Positions 38,022 through 51,113 are shown, counted from the first letter of the stretch. The stretch: 64,000 nucleotides of DNA from Bradyrhizobium sp. AZCC 1721 (GCF_036924715.1 NZ_JAZHSB010000001.1:248001-312000); one strand, 5' to 3'. The notes: generated by a model not told the origin, from the sequence alone. A program made the numbers and translations.

Positions 38022-39245
38022 ATGAGGCGGGTTGTCATCACGGGGATGGGTATCGTCTCATCCATCGGAAACAACACCCAGGAAGTGCTTGCGAGCCTTC
38101 GCGAGGCAAAATCCGGCATCACGCGTGCGGAAAAGCACGCCGAGCTCGGTTTTCGCTCGCAGGTGCACGGCGCGCCAACGCTCAATCCCGCTGACGTCAT
38201 CGATCGTCGCGCCATGCGATTCCTTGCCGAAGGAGCGGCTTGGAATCACGTCGCGATGGAGCAGGCGATCCGCGATTCCGGCCTTGAACCCAACGAAGTC
38301 TCCAATGAGCGCACCGGCATCATCATGGGGTCGGGCGGACCGTCGACGCGGACGCTGGTGGAAGCGGCCGACATCGCGCGCACCAAGGGTCCGAAGCGGA
38401 TCGGCCCGTTCGCGGTGCCGAAGGGCATGTCATCAACGGCCTCGGCGACATTGGCGACCTGGTTCAAGATCAAGGGCGTGAACTATTCGATCTCGTCGGC
38501 CTGCGCGACCTCGAACCATTGCATCGGCAACGCCTACGAGACGATCCAGATCGGCAAGCAGGACGTGATCTTCGCCGGCGGTTGCGAGGAGCTCGACTGG
38601 ACCCTGTCGGTGCTGTTCGACGCCATGGGCGCAATGTCGTCCAAATACAACGACACGCCGGCGACGGCCTCGCGTCCCTACGACATCAGCCGCGATGGTT
38701 TTGTCATTGCCGGTGGCGCCGGCGTGGTGGTGCTGGAAGAGCTCGAACGTGCCAAGGCGCGCGGCGCGCGCATTTACGGCGAACTGGTCGGCTATGGCGC
38801 GACGTCGGACGGTTACGACATGGTGGCGCCGTCGGGCGAAGGCGCCGAGCGCTGCATGCGCATGGCGATTTCGACGGTGAAGACGCCGATCGACTACATC
38901 AATCCGCACGCCACCTCGACGCCGGCCGGCGATCCGCCGGAGATCGAGGCGATCCGAAAGGTGTTCGGCACCGGCGACAAGTGCCCGCCGATCTCGGCGA
39001 CCAAGGCGTTGACCGGCCATTCGCTCGGCGCTACCGGCGTGCAGGAGGCGATCTACTCGCTTCTGATGCTGAACAACGGCTTCGTCTGCGAGAGCGCCCA
39101 TATCACCGAACTCGATCCGGTGTTTGCCGACATGCCGATCGTGCGCAAGCGCATCGACAACGCCAAGCTCGGCACCGTGCTGTCGAACTCCTTCGGCTTC
39201 GGCGGCACCAACGCCACGCTGGTGTTCAAGCGGTTGGATGCGTGA
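38022..39245 (+). CDS. fabB: 3-oxoacyl-ACP synthase I
   Basis: FabB elongates the cis-unsaturated intermediates made by FabA. The 407-residue thiolase-fold enzyme has Cys161 (SSACATSNH), His296 (NPHATST) and His333 ([10 protein letters not shown]), with Lys328, matching the FabB Cys-His-His set. A purine-rich GAGGCGAGGCG lies just upstream of the ATG. It forms a unit with fabA; fabI follows after a repeat element. Confidence 0.97.
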   Translation: MRRVVITGMGIVSSIGNNTQEVLASLREAKSGITRAEKHAELGFRSQVHGAPTLNPADVIDRRAMRFLAEGAAWNHVAMEQAIRDSGLEPNEVSNERTGIIMGSGGPSTRTLVEAADIARTKGPKRIGPFAVPKGMSSTASATLATWFKIKGVNYSISSACATSNHCIGNAYETIQIGKQDVIFAGGCEELDWTLSVLFDAMGAMSSKYNDTPATASRPYDISRDGFVIAGGAGVVVLEELERAKARGARIYGELVGYGATSDGYDMVAPSGEGAERCMRMAISTVKTPIDYINPHATSTPAGDPPEIEAIRKVFGTGDKCPPISATKALTGHSLGATGVQEAIYSLLMLNNGFVCESAHITELDPVFADMPIVRKRIDNAKLGTVLSNSFGFGGTNATLVFKRLDA

Positions 39246-39251
39246 TGTACT

Positions 39252-39390
39252 CGTCATGCCCCGCCACCGGGTCTCGCCTTCGGCGAGCCCGATGACAGGC
39301 TCCGTCGGGGCATCCAGTGCGCCGCGGCCTCTCGGCTAAATCACTGACCCCTCTGGAATACTGGATCACCCGCATTCGCGGGTGATGACG
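39252..39390. repeat. Bipartite palindromic element, family B copy 1
   Basis: The left part begins CGTCATGCCCCGCC and ends CGGGGCATCCAGT. The middle reads CGCCGCGGCCTCTCGG. The right part begins ATACTGGATCACCCGC and ends GCGGGTGATGACG. Copy 2 at 40233-40353, on the other side of fabI, shares the whole layout including the GCCGCGGCCTCTCG middle. Copy 3, with the two parts in reverse order, is at 51701-51794. Confidence 0.8.
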
Positions 39391-39416
39391 TCGAAGACAA
39401 TGGGAGCGAGCGTACG

Positions 39417-40223
39417 ATGCAAGACCTGATGAAAGGCAAGCGCGGGCTGATCATGGGCGTCGCCAATGATCATTCGATCGCCTGGGGCATCGCCAAGACG
39501 CTTCACGCGCAGGGCGCCGAACTCGCCTTCACCTATCAGGGCGAGGCGCTCGGCAAGCGCGTCAAGCCGCTGGCGCAATCGCTCGGCGTCGATACGGTGC
39601 TGTCGTGCGACGTCGAAGACCTTGCCAGCGTCGATTCGGTTTTCGCGGCGCTGAAGGCCAAATGGGGCGGGCTCGACTTCGTCGTCCACGCGATTGCGTT
39701 CTCCGACAAGAATGAGTTGAAGGGGCGCTATGCCGATACCACGCGCGAGAACTTTTCGCGCACCATGCTGATCTCCTGCTTTTCGTTCACCGAAATCGCC
39801 AAGCGCGCCGCCGAGCTGATGCCCGAGACCGGTGGCTCGATGATCACGCTGACCTTCGGAGGGTCGGTGCGCGTGATGCCGAATTACAACGTGATGGGTG
39901 TGGCGAAAGCGGCGCTGGAAGCGTCAGTACGCTATCTCGCCGCCGACTTCGGCCCGCGCAAGATCCGCATCAATTCGATCTCGGCCGGCCCAGTGCGCAC
40001 GCTGGCGGGCTCCGGCATCGGCGATGCGCGCGCGATGTTCGCCTTCCAGCAGAAACACTCGCCGCTCGGTCGCGGCGTGACGCTGGAAGAACTCGGCGGC
40101 TCCGCGCTCTATCTGTTGTCCGACCTGTCAGGCGGTGTCACCGGGGAAATCCACTACGTCGATTCCGGCTACAACGTGATCTCGATGCCGCGGCCCGAAG
40201 AGCTGAAGGGAACGGCCGAATAG
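39417..40223 (+). CDS. fabI: Enoyl-ACP reductase [NADH] FabI
   Basis: FabI performs the last reduction of each fatty acid elongation cycle. The 268-residue short-chain-dehydrogenase-like protein has GVANDHSIAWGIAK at the NADH site and the YX6K catalytic pair Tyr157/Lys164 (PNYNVMGVAKAALE). E. coli FabI has a second tyrosine (Tyr146); here the equivalent is Phe147 in LTFGGS. The HAIAFSDK motif is present. It follows fabA-fabB but is set apart from them by a family B repeat, and a second copy follows it. Confidence 0.94.
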   Translation: MQDLMKGKRGLIMGVANDHSIAWGIAKTLHAQGAELAFTYQGEALGKRVKPLAQSLGVDTVLSCDVEDLASVDSVFAALKAKWGGLDFVVHAIAFSDKNELKGRYADTTRENFSRTMLISCFSFTEIAKRAAELMPETGGSMITLTFGGSVRVMPNYNVMGVAKAALEASVRYLAADFGPRKIRINSISAGPVRTLAGSGIGDARAMFAFQQKHSPLGRGVTLEELGGSALYLLSDLSGGVTGEIHYVDSGYNVISMPRPEELKGTAE

Positions 40224-40232
40224 CCCATTTCT

Positions 40233-40353
40233 CGTCATGCCCCGCGTATGCGGGGCATCCAGTACGCCGCGGCCTCTCGTTTCAATCACCAACGTCTCTG
40301 GGATACTGGATCACCCGCCCCAGTGCGCAATTGCGCACAAGGCGGTGATGACG
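40233..40353. repeat. Bipartite palindromic element, family B copy 2
   Basis: CGTCATGCCCCGC-GTAT-GCGGGGCATCCAGTA is followed by CGCCGCGGCCTCTCG, then ATACTGGATCACCCGCC and GGCGGTGATGACG. Inside the second loop there is an extra palindrome TGCGCAATTGCGCA. It lies between fabI and the convergent GST gene and may stop both transcripts. Confidence 0.8.
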
Positions 40354-40360
40354 GCGAGGT

Positions 40361-40957
40361 TCACCCCGCCGCGATCTTCTCCGCGCGCTGAAAGGCCGGA
40401 CGCGCCGCGCAGCGGTCGATATAAGCGTCGAATGACGGCCGTGGCGGCACCATCTTGAACATCCGCACCGCAAAATTCAGCCCCGAGCCGAGCATGATGT
40501 CGGCGGCCGAAAACTTCTCGCCGAGAATCCAGGGGCCCTTCTGCAGGGCGGCATCGAGCACGTCGAACGTTTGGGTCGCGCTGCCCCATGACGCTGTGCT
40601 CGACGGCACCTCCAGCTTCGTGAAGAGCTGGATCAGCGCCGGTTCGATGCAGCTCGGCGAGAAGAACAGCCACTGCAGATATCTTGCGCGCAGCGGATCG
40701 GTGGCGGCCGGCGCAAGGTTGGTTTCGGGATAGCGGTCGGCGATGTAGGCGCAGATCGCTGCCGCCTCCCCGAGCGCGGCGTCGCCGTCCTTCAATCCCG
40801 GCACCTTGCCCATCGGATTGATCGCTAGATATTCCGGCGCCTTCTGCGCGCCCGTAGTGATGTCGGTGAGCACGCGTTCATAAGGCAGCCCGGCTTCTTC
40901 CAGCAGCCAGATCGCGGAGAAGGAGCGGGAGCGCGGCGACCAGTAGAGTTGGATCAT
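40361..40957 (-). CDS. Glutathione S-transferase family protein
   Basis: The 198-residue protein has an N-terminal thioredoxin-like GST domain (MIQLYWSPRSRSFSAIWLLE, NPMGKVPGL, GEAAAICAYIADRYP) and a C-terminal helical domain (about 85-190; KFSAADIMLGSG). The thiolate-activating residue is probably Ser10 or Ser12. The substrate is unknown. It is convergent to fabI and separated from it by a family B repeat. Confidence 0.88.
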   Translation of the reverse strand: MIQLYWSPRSRSFSAIWLLEEAGLPYERVLTDITTGAQKAPEYLAINPMGKVPGLKDGDAALGEAAAICAYIADRYPETNLAPAATDPLRARYLQWLFFSPSCIEPALIQLFTKLEVPSSTASWGSATQTFDVLDAALQKGPWILGEKFSAADIMLGSGLNFAVRMFKMVPPRPSFDAYIDRCAARPAFQRAEKIAAG

Positions 40958-41148
40958 GGGACGAGCCTTTCTTCGGCGTGGACGAACAGCGCTTGTTCAT
41001 TGCGCGTCTGCCGCGAATTGGCAACGCACTATGCCTGGAACCAACGAGCCGTGCTCCAACGATATGTTGGTCAACTTCATTTCGCGCAGCAGATCGGTTG
41101 GCAGTTTCCAGAGACTCTAACCACCGGGGCCCCGCCATGCAGGAGTGC

Positions 41149-41985
41149 TCAATCGTTCTTGAGATAGTCGGGCAGCGTCTGATCGAGCCTTGCCGCAACC
41201 AGCGCACGGGTTCTTTCGCGAAGCATCGCATTACCCGGAACGGCTGTCGCCGGCTCGGGAAACAGCGAGTTGTCGAGTTTGGTGAGCGGATCCTCGGTCA
41301 GTCGCAAGCCTTCGGCCAGTCGCGTGCCTAAGCCAGCGAACGGACGACCAATAGTCTCGTAGTTGCCGCCGTCGAGCAGAGTCACGCCAACATTGGCGAA
41401 CAGGTGCGAGTGCCTGACGACCGATCCTAGTCCGCGACTATATGCGCCGATGCCGTCAAGCATCAGATTGGTGCCCGGCACCTGCCCCTTGAATCGGGTT
41501 ACAACAAGGTAGCGCTCGCAGTTCGCAGCCGGCGTGATGCTTCTGACGATCGCCGGCAGGCCCTCGCGGGGATCGGGTAAGAATCGTGACGTCGGATTAT
41601 AGAAGGGCTCAAACGCGCCCTTCGGATAGGTGATCCTCCGCACGGCTGGATCAGTGCCGGTTGCCGCGCGTACCCGCGCGACTACGAGATCATCGAGTCC
41701 CCACCCCTCGACCGTGACCGCGCTCTCCTCGGTCTCAAATATCGTGAGGCCAAATCTTTGTACGGCAAAGCGGTCCCCGAGCGCCGAAATGACGCCAAGT
41801 CGGCAGGGACCCGTTTCCGCAGCAAGTGGTTGCTTCGCGGCCGCCTTGGCCTTGGGCGCCGCCTTCTTTGCGGCGGCTCTTGCGGGTGTCGATGCCGCCG
41901 GGGCACTGGTTGCTGAAGGGGACTGGGCCCACCCGTCTACCGCGAAGCATGACACGAGGATGGCGGCAGCGAAGCTACGGAACAT
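41149..41985 (-). CDS. Secreted protein of unknown function
   Basis: The 278-residue protein has a signal peptide (MFRSFAAAILVSCFAVDGWA) followed by an Ala/Lys/Pro-rich linker (about 22-56). A globular part then begins CRLGVISALGDRFAVQRFGLTIFE. No known motif was recognised. Two cysteines (in GPCRLG and NCERY) could form a disulfide in the periplasm. The sequence YLVVTRFKGQVPGTNLMLDGIG resembles no family I can name. It has weak links to its neighbours: a GST gene downstream and a GNAT gene upstream. Confidence 0.65.
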   Translation of the reverse strand: MFRSFAAAILVSCFAVDGWAQSPSATSAPAASTPARAAAKKAAPKAKAAAKQPLAAETGPCRLGVISALGDRFAVQRFGLTIFETEESAVTVEGWGLDDLVVARVRAATGTDPAVRRITYPKGAFEPFYNPTSRFLPDPREGLPAIVRSITPAANCERYLVVTRFKGQVPGTNLMLDGIGAYSRGLGSVVRHSHLFANVGVTLLDGGNYETIGRPFAGLGTRLAEGLRLTEDPLTKLDNSLFPEPATAVPGNAMLRERTRALVAARLDQTLPDYLKND

Positions 41986-42065
41986 GGCCTGAAGAACGAG
42001 AGTTGATGACAGTGAGCAAATAAACTAGAGGATGCGGGCTCCGTTCGCAAGCCGAGCGATGGCCT

Positions 42066-42521
42066 TCACGCCGATTTTCGCCAGCGATAATATTTCATGA
42101 AGCGGCTGATCGCCGGTTCGACCTCTTCCTTCTCGAACACAAAGCCCTCGCGCTCGTACCAGCGCCAGGCCTTTTCGTTCTCGCGCACGCAGCGCAGCCA
42201 GATTTCGTCCGGCAGATGTTTGCGCGAAAAGGCGAGTAGTTGGCGTCCGACGCTGTTGCCCTGATATTCCGGCGCGACGAACAACTGGTCGAGATAGCGA
42301 TCTGAAAGATGCAACGCGAGCATCGCCGCCAATTTCCCGTTGTCGTCGGCGACGTAAAGGCTCCAGCCCTTCTCCACCTCCATCGGGACACGCGCGCGCA
42401 ACTTTGCCAGCAGGGCGTCGCTGGCATCTTCCAATCCGGTCGAGACCCAACTGTCCATCCAGACCCGGGCGATACGGTCATACTCGTCTGGTCGGGCGAG
42501 GCGGATGATGATTTGTGACAC
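42066..42521 (-). CDS. GNAT family N-acetyltransferase
   Basis: The 151-residue acetyltransferase starts at GTG 42521, preceded by GGGAGA, giving VSQIIIRLARPDEYDRIARVW. The acetyl-CoA loop is LFVAPEYQGNSVGRQLLAFS, and the C-terminal part WLRCVRENEKAWRWYEREGF is typical of GNAT enzymes. The frame is open much further upstream, but that extension is Arg/Ser-rich and overlaps the oxyR reading frame. The substrate is unknown. Confidence 0.83.
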   Translation of the reverse strand: MSQIIIRLARPDEYDRIARVWMDSWVSTGLEDASDALLAKLRARVPMEVEKGWSLYVADDNGKLAAMLALHLSDRYLDQLFVAPEYQGNSVGRQLLAFSRKHLPDEIWLRCVRENEKAWRWYEREGFVFEKEEVEPAISRFMKYYRWRKSA

Positions 42522-42549
42522 GGTGATATCTCCCGAGGCGCCTGATGCG

Positions 42550-43488
42550 TCAGGTCCGTGATTTCCGTGATGACGATCCCGTCTTGCGCTGTTCGCGCAA
42601 TGCGTCGGCTGCGAGGCAAACCACTTCGGAGATTTGCTGGAGCTGTCCGGCGAGCGGGCTTGTCTTGCGCCAGACCATGCCGATGGTTCGCGACGGCTGC
42701 GGATTCCTGAAGCGGGCAACGGAGACCGGCGCCGAGCGGGTTTCCACCGCAACCGCCATTTCCGGGATCAGGGTGACGCCGATACCGGCGCCGACCATTT
42801 GCACGAGCGTCGACAGCGAGCTCGCGTCCAGAACTTCCCGCGGCGGCGAGGACTGCATGTTGCAGAACGACAGCGCCTGATCGCGGAAGCAATGGCCCTC
42901 CTCGAGCAGCAAGAGCCGCATTTCGCGCAGCGTGTCGTGGCTCGGTACCGGCGTTCCTTCATCCTCGCCCGGCCGCACCAGCAGGAAATTCTCAGAAAAG
43001 CACGCGACCTCGGTCAGTGAAGGCTCCGACACCGGCAGCGCAACGATCGCGGTATCGAGCCGGCCCTCGACAACTTCCTTGATCAGCTTCGGCGTTAGCG
43101 TCTCACGCACGTGAATGTCGAGCTCCGGATGCAGGCGCGCGAGATTCTCGATTACCTTCGGCAAAAGATAGGGCGCAATCGTAGGAATCATGCCGATGCG
43201 TAAGCGCCCTGCGAGCCGGTCACGCGAGGCACGGGCAAAATCTCCGAGTTCGTCGACCGAGCGCAGGATGTCGCGGACACGCTGGACGATCTCTTCGCCG
43301 AACTTCGTCAGCGTCACCTGTCGCGCGCTTCGTTCCAGCAGCACGCCGCCCAGGACCTCTTCCATTTCCTTGATTTGCATCGACAGCGCCGGCTGCGAGA
43401 TCGAACATGCCTCCGCTGCGCGTCCGAAATGGCCGTGACGTGCCAGCGCATCGAAATAGCGAAGCTGTCTGAGTGTCATCTGGATCAT
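42550..43488 (-). CDS. oxyR: Hydrogen peroxide-inducible regulator OxyR
   Basis: This 312-residue LysR-type regulator senses peroxide through a disulfide. Its helix-turn-helix is at about 18-45 (GHFGRAAEACSISQPALSMQ). The redox cysteines Cys200 and Cys209 sit in the motif EEGHCFRDQALSFC, with the spacing of E. coli Cys199/Cys208. It is divergent from katG across 103 bases, the usual regulator-target arrangement. The start could be the ATG at codon 4 (MTLRQLRYF). Confidence 0.94.
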   Translation of the reverse strand: MIQMTLRQLRYFDALARHGHFGRAAEACSISQPALSMQIKEMEEVLGGVLLERSARQVTLTKFGEEIVQRVRDILRSVDELGDFARASRDRLAGRLRIGMIPTIAPYLLPKVIENLARLHPELDIHVRETLTPKLIKEVVEGRLDTAIVALPVSEPSLTEVACFSENFLLVRPGEDEGTPVPSHDTLREMRLLLLEEGHCFRDQALSFCNMQSSPPREVLDASSLSTLVQMVGAGIGVTLIPEMAVAVETRSAPVSVARFRNPQPSRTIGMVWRKTSPLAGQLQQISEVVCLAADALREQRKTGSSSRKSRT

Positions 43489-45745
<2,257 letters not shown>

Positions 45746-45772
45746 TCCTGGCAAGAGCCATCCGGAAAACAA

Positions 45773-45800
45773 AAAAGGGCGGCCGAGAGGCCGCCCTTTT
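45773..45800. terminator. Bidirectional terminator between katG and sodA
   Basis: A 12-bp perfect stem (AAAAGGGCGGCC with GGCCGCCCTTTT) closes a GAGA loop. The A/T ends give a U-run on either strand. It lies between the convergent katG and superoxide dismutase genes. A near-identical hairpin follows pnp at 46750-46777. Confidence 0.88.
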
Positions 45801-45826
45801 CACATGGGATTTCACTTGGGATGCGC

Positions 45827-46573
45827 TCAAACGCCGAGTGTACCGGCCTTCGCCGCGGCATAACGCTCGGCGATCTTGGCCCAGTTCACCGTATTCCACC
45901 ACGCTTTCAGATAATCCGCGCGGCGGTTCTGGTAGTTCAGGTAATAAGCGTGCTCCCAGACGTCGTTGCCCATCAGGGCGCGCTTGCCGTCCATCATCGG
46001 ATTGTCCTGGTTCGGACGGGTCTCGATCGCAAGCTTGCCGTCCTTGCCCACCGTCACGAACACCCAGCCCGAGCCGAACTGGCGTCCGCCGGCAGCATTA
46101 AAATCGTTCTGGAATTTTTCCATGCCGCCGAGATCGCGGTCGATCGCCGCCAGCACCTCGCCTTCCGGCTTGCCGCCGTTCGGACCCATGATCTCCCAGA
46201 ACATGGTGTGGTTGGCATGGCCGCCGAGATTGTTGCGGACGGTGAATTTGATGCTGTCGTCGAGCGCATTCAGGTTGCCGAGCACGTCCTCGATCTTCGC
46301 CGTGCCCAATTGCGCATTGGTCTTGGCGACGTTGTTGAGGTTGGCGACATAGGCTGCATGGTGCTTGCCATGGTGGATTTCCATCGTCTTGGCGTCGATG
46401 TGGGGTTCGAACGCGTTGGTCGGATAGGTCAGCGGCGGCAGCGTGAACGGCCCGGTTGGGGCGGCGGCCGGGGCGGGAGCGGCGGCCTGCGCGAAGACGA
46501 GACGTGGGGCTGTAGCCACGGCCGCGATACCGGTTGCAGCAAACATCAAGTGGCGTCGGGACATGGATGGCAT
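45827..46573 (-). CDS. sodA: Tat-exported Mn-type superoxide dismutase
   Basis: The 248-residue enzyme converts superoxide to peroxide and oxygen. It has a twin-arginine signal (SRRHLMFAATGIAAVATA) with likely cleavage after VFAQA, which puts it in the periplasm. The metal-site sequences are HHGKHHAAYV, GGHANHTMFW and DVWEHAYYLNY. The GGHANH and NQDNP motifs match Mn-type rather than Fe-type enzymes. ATG at 46573 has GGAGAAG upstream; a start three codons later is possible. The frame extends to 46783 without family sequence. The gene is convergent with katG. Confidence 0.92.
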   Translation of the reverse strand: MPSMSRRHLMFAATGIAAVATAPRLVFAQAAAPAPAAAPTGPFTLPPLTYPTNAFEPHIDAKTMEIHHGKHHAAYVANLNNVAKTNAQLGTAKIEDVLGNLNALDDSIKFTVRNNLGGHANHTMFWEIMGPNGGKPEGEVLAAIDRDLGGMEKFQNDFNAAGGRQFGSGWVFVTVGKDGKLAIETRPNQDNPMMDGKRALMGNDVWEHAYYLNYQNRRADYLKAWWNTVNWAKIAERYAAAKAGTLGV

Positions 46574-46749
46574 CGACTTCTCCTGTAAGTGAACTGAGTG
46601 AATATCCGTTGGACAGAACGCCGTAGGCCGCTGCGCGCGGCAATGTACGGATGATGGGCAGGATCGGGTTTCGTTTTCTGTCCTCGTAAGCCTGCGACGT
46701 AATCGCACAGGTGCTGCCGTCCCGACAATGTAACTCAGGCCGCCAACAA

Positions 46750-46777
46750 AAAAGGGCGGCCGTTCGGCCGCCCTTTT
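46750..46777. terminator. Rho-independent terminator of pnp
   Basis: AAAAGGGCGGCC pairs with GGCCGCCCTTTT around a GTTC loop, 20 bases past the pnp stop. On the minus strand it is followed by TTTTTTGTT. It is nearly the same hairpin as the katG/sodA terminator. Confidence 0.85.
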
Positions 46778-46797
46778 GTTCACATTTTAGCGATGCC

Positions 46798-48954
<2,157 letters not shown>

Positions 48955-49001
48955 AGTGGTCTTCTTTCATGGGTTCACGAGAGAGCGGAGCCCAAAAACA
49001 C

Positions 49002-49075
49002 AAAGACCATGCGCAAGATGGCGGGACGCTGATCGCAACATGAGATCAGCACCCGGCGATCCTGCCATGGTCTTT
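49002..49075 (-). promoter_or_regulatory. Long stem-loop in the pnp leader
   Basis: Outer arms AAAGACCATG and CATGGTCTTT (10 bp, perfect) enclose the inner stem GCTGATC...GATCAGC (7 bp) and a GGG/CCC extension. In E. coli the pnp leader folds into a hairpin cut by RNase III, through which PNPase represses its own synthesis. The position, 47 bases before pnp, fits the same role; this is inference. Confidence 0.5.
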
Positions 49076-49188
49076 ATCTTTCGGATGGCGTCCATCCTCC
49101 CGGCAGTCATGGGCACCTTGCCCTGTCCAGCGGCCGGATTGCTGCTGGACGTTTGTCGAGCACGATCCTTGTCGGATGATGCTCCTTG

Positions 49189-49238
49189 CGCATGATCGTC
49201 TCCAAAAACTGGAGTCCGCTTCTTCGGAAAATCATGCG
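49189..49238. repeat. Nested inverted repeat, family C copy 2
   Basis: Outer arms CGCATGAT (49189-49196) and ATCATGCG (49231-49238) are perfect, and a TTCGGAAAATCATGC right half is shared with the copy at 5845-5889; the interior has diverged. It lies 35 bases after the rpsO stop and before the pnp leader hairpin. The rest of the 319-base rpsO-pnp gap shows no gene. Confidence 0.65.
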
Positions 49239-49273
49239 AAAACGCGCGCAAACTGCGCGCGCGCACACTCAAA

Positions 49274-49543
49274 TCAACGGCGAATGTTATGCTTTTCGAG
49301 CAACGCCTTGTAACGCGCCTCGTCCTTCTTCTTGATGTAGTCGAGAAGCGAGCGGCGCGTCGACACGAGCTTCAGGAGGCCGCGGCGTGAATGATTGTCC
49401 TTCACGTGGGTCTTGAAGTGGCCCGTGAGATTGTTGATGCGTTCCGACAGGATCGCAACCTGGACCTCGGGCGAGCCGGTGTCGCCGGCTTTGGTGGCAT
49501 TCGTCTTGATGACTTCCGCTTTGCGTTCGGCGGTAATCGACAT
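49274..49543 (-). CDS. rpsO: 30S ribosomal protein S15
   Basis: An 89-residue primary rRNA-binding protein of the 30S subunit that organises the central domain of 16S rRNA. It starts [13 protein letters not shown] and has the family core [19 protein letters not shown] and [10 protein letters not shown], ending KHNIRR. ATG at 49543 is two codons inside the open frame and is preceded by GAGAGAG. It sits directly after truB (2 bases between genes) and before pnp. Confidence 0.98.
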   Translation of the reverse strand: MSITAERKAEVIKTNATKAGDTGSPEVQVAILSERINNLTGHFKTHVKDNHSRRGLLKLVSTRRSLLDYIKKKDEARYKALLEKHNIRR

Positions 49544-49545
49544 CG

Positions 49546-50700
49546 TCAAACTCTCTCATTGCTGCGACCGGGACTGGCAGTCAGCCCGGTCAGGTTGAAC
49601 ACGCGCTTGGGGATGAGTTCGCCATTGCCAATTTCAGCAAGCGCCAAAAGGCGGCCTGCCACCGTGACATAGACTGTGCCGCTACTATTGGGCGCATCCC
49701 GTCCGCGCAACAAAACGGCCTGGCCCCTGTGGAGCCTTGCCGCATCAGCCCGTGTGACGGCCAGTGCCGGGATGTCGTCCAGCGCGGTCTCAACGGGCAA
49801 AAGCGCGTCGGCGAGGCTTCCCTCGCCAGACGCGGCTCTATTGCATAAAGCCTCCAACTCTTCCAGCGGAATCATGTCCGTCTCGCGGAACGGGCCGACC
49901 AACGTCCGCCGCAACGCGCAGATATGGCCGAAACAGCCCAGAATCCGGCCGATATCGCGGGCCAGGGCCCGGACATAGGTACCCTTGCCACACTCCGCCT
50001 CGAACACGGATTGGCCGTTATCTACATGTTCTACAAGGGTTAATTCGTGAATCTCGACCGGCCTGGGCTTCAATTCGACGGTTTCGCCGTCACGCGCCAG
50101 GTCATAGGCGCGCTCGCCCTGGACCTTGATCGCCGAATATTGCGGCGGGATCTGCTCGATCAGCCCGGTGAACTGGGGCAGCAGGGCCCGGATCGCGTCC
50201 GCTGACGGGCGGAGTTCGCTGCGCTGGGTCACCCGCCCCTCGGTATCGTCGGTGTCGCGCTCCTCGCCCCAGGCGACCGTGAAGCGGTAGCGCTTGCGGC
50301 CGTCCATCACGAATGGAACCGTCTTGGTGGCCTCGCCGAGCGCGATCGGCAGGCCGCCGGACGCCAGCGGATCGAGCGTGCCGGCGTGGCCGGCGCGCTT
50401 GGCCTGGAACAGGCGCTTGAGAATGGCAACCGCGTGCGTCGAGGTCATGCCGATCGGCTTGTCGAGAATCACCCAGCCATGAACATCGCGCTTGTCGCGC
50501 CGCGGCTGGTTGTTCTGGCGCGGCTGTTTGGTGTGGCGCGGATCGTTGTTGTCGCGGCGATTACTATCGTCCGCGCGGCGTTCGCCGTTGTCGACGCGGC
50601 GTTCACCATCGTTGCGTGAATCGGAAAAATTATTTTTTTCAGGGTCGTGCGAATCGGCAGTTTGCTGCTCGATCGCGCGGTTGGCAGCGGTCGTAACCAT
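49546..50700 (-). CDS. truB: tRNA pseudouridine(55) synthase with disordered N-terminal extension
   Basis: TruB makes pseudouridine 55 in the T-loop of tRNAs. The catalytic Asp lies in [18 protein letters not shown]. The synthase core begins at [15 protein letters not shown], about residue 75, and the C-terminal domain is complete. Residues 1-72 are an extra, disordered Asn/Asp/Arg/Gln-rich segment with repeats such as [16 protein letters not shown]. Total length is 384 against about 310 in E. coli. ATG at 50700 overlaps the rbfA stop by one base (TGATG). Confidence 0.95.
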   Translation of the reverse strand: MVTTAANRAIEQQTADSHDPEKNNFSDSRNDGERRVDNGERRADDSNRRDNNDPRHTKQPRQNNQPRRDKRDVHGWVILDKPIGMTSTHAVAILKRLFQAKRAGHAGTLDPLASGGLPIALGEATKTVPFVMDGRKRYRFTVAWGEERDTDDTEGRVTQRSELRPSADAIRALLPQFTGLIEQIPPQYSAIKVQGERAYDLARDGETVELKPRPVEIHELTLVEHVDNGQSVFEAECGKGTYVRALARDIGRILGCFGHICALRRTLVGPFRETDMIPLEELEALCNRAASGEGSLADALLPVETALDDIPALAVTRADAARLHRGQAVLLRGRDAPNSSGTVYVTVAGRLLALAEIGNGELIPKRVFNLTGLTASPGRSNERV

Positions 50701-51113
50701 CACTTGTCGTCCGAATCGGGTGCGAGGTCTCTTTGCACCGCAGGTGTTCGCAGTAATTTCTCGATCCGTTCCGCTTCGTCGAATCGTTCGTCGACGCGAA
50801 AGCGAAGGTCGGGAGCAAATTTTAAGTTAACGCGATGCGCGATCTCGCCGCGCAGGAACTTCTTGTTGCGTTCGAGCGCCGCAATCACGACGTCGGTGTC
50901 GCGTCCACCGAGCGGCATCACGTAAATCGTCGCGAGCTTCAGGTCCGGCGACATTCGCACCTCGGGAACGGTGATGATGTGGCCTTCGAGGTCGGGGTCG
51001 TGCACGTTACCGTGCGACAGAATATCGGCGACCGCATGGCGCACCGTTTCGCCGACGCGCAATTGTCGTTGCGAGCCGCCGGGAGCGGAACCCTTGTTTT
51101 TCCTGGTCATCAT
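50700..51113 (-). CDS. rbfA: Ribosome-binding factor A
   Basis: RbfA binds the 30S subunit and aids late 16S rRNA maturation. The 137-residue protein has the conserved [34 protein letters not shown] and [25 protein letters not shown] starts lie at 51113 and 51110; the first overlaps the stop of the YcxB-like gene by 4 nt (ATGA). It belongs to the infB-rbfA-truB-rpsO-pnp run. Confidence 0.95.
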   Translation of the reverse strand: MMTRKNKGSAPGGSQRQLRVGETVRHAVADILSHGNVHDPDLEGHIITVPEVRMSPDLKLATIYVMPLGGRDTDVVIAALERNKKFLRGEIAHRVNLKFAPDLRFRVDERFDEAERIEKLLRTPAVQRDLAPDSDDK

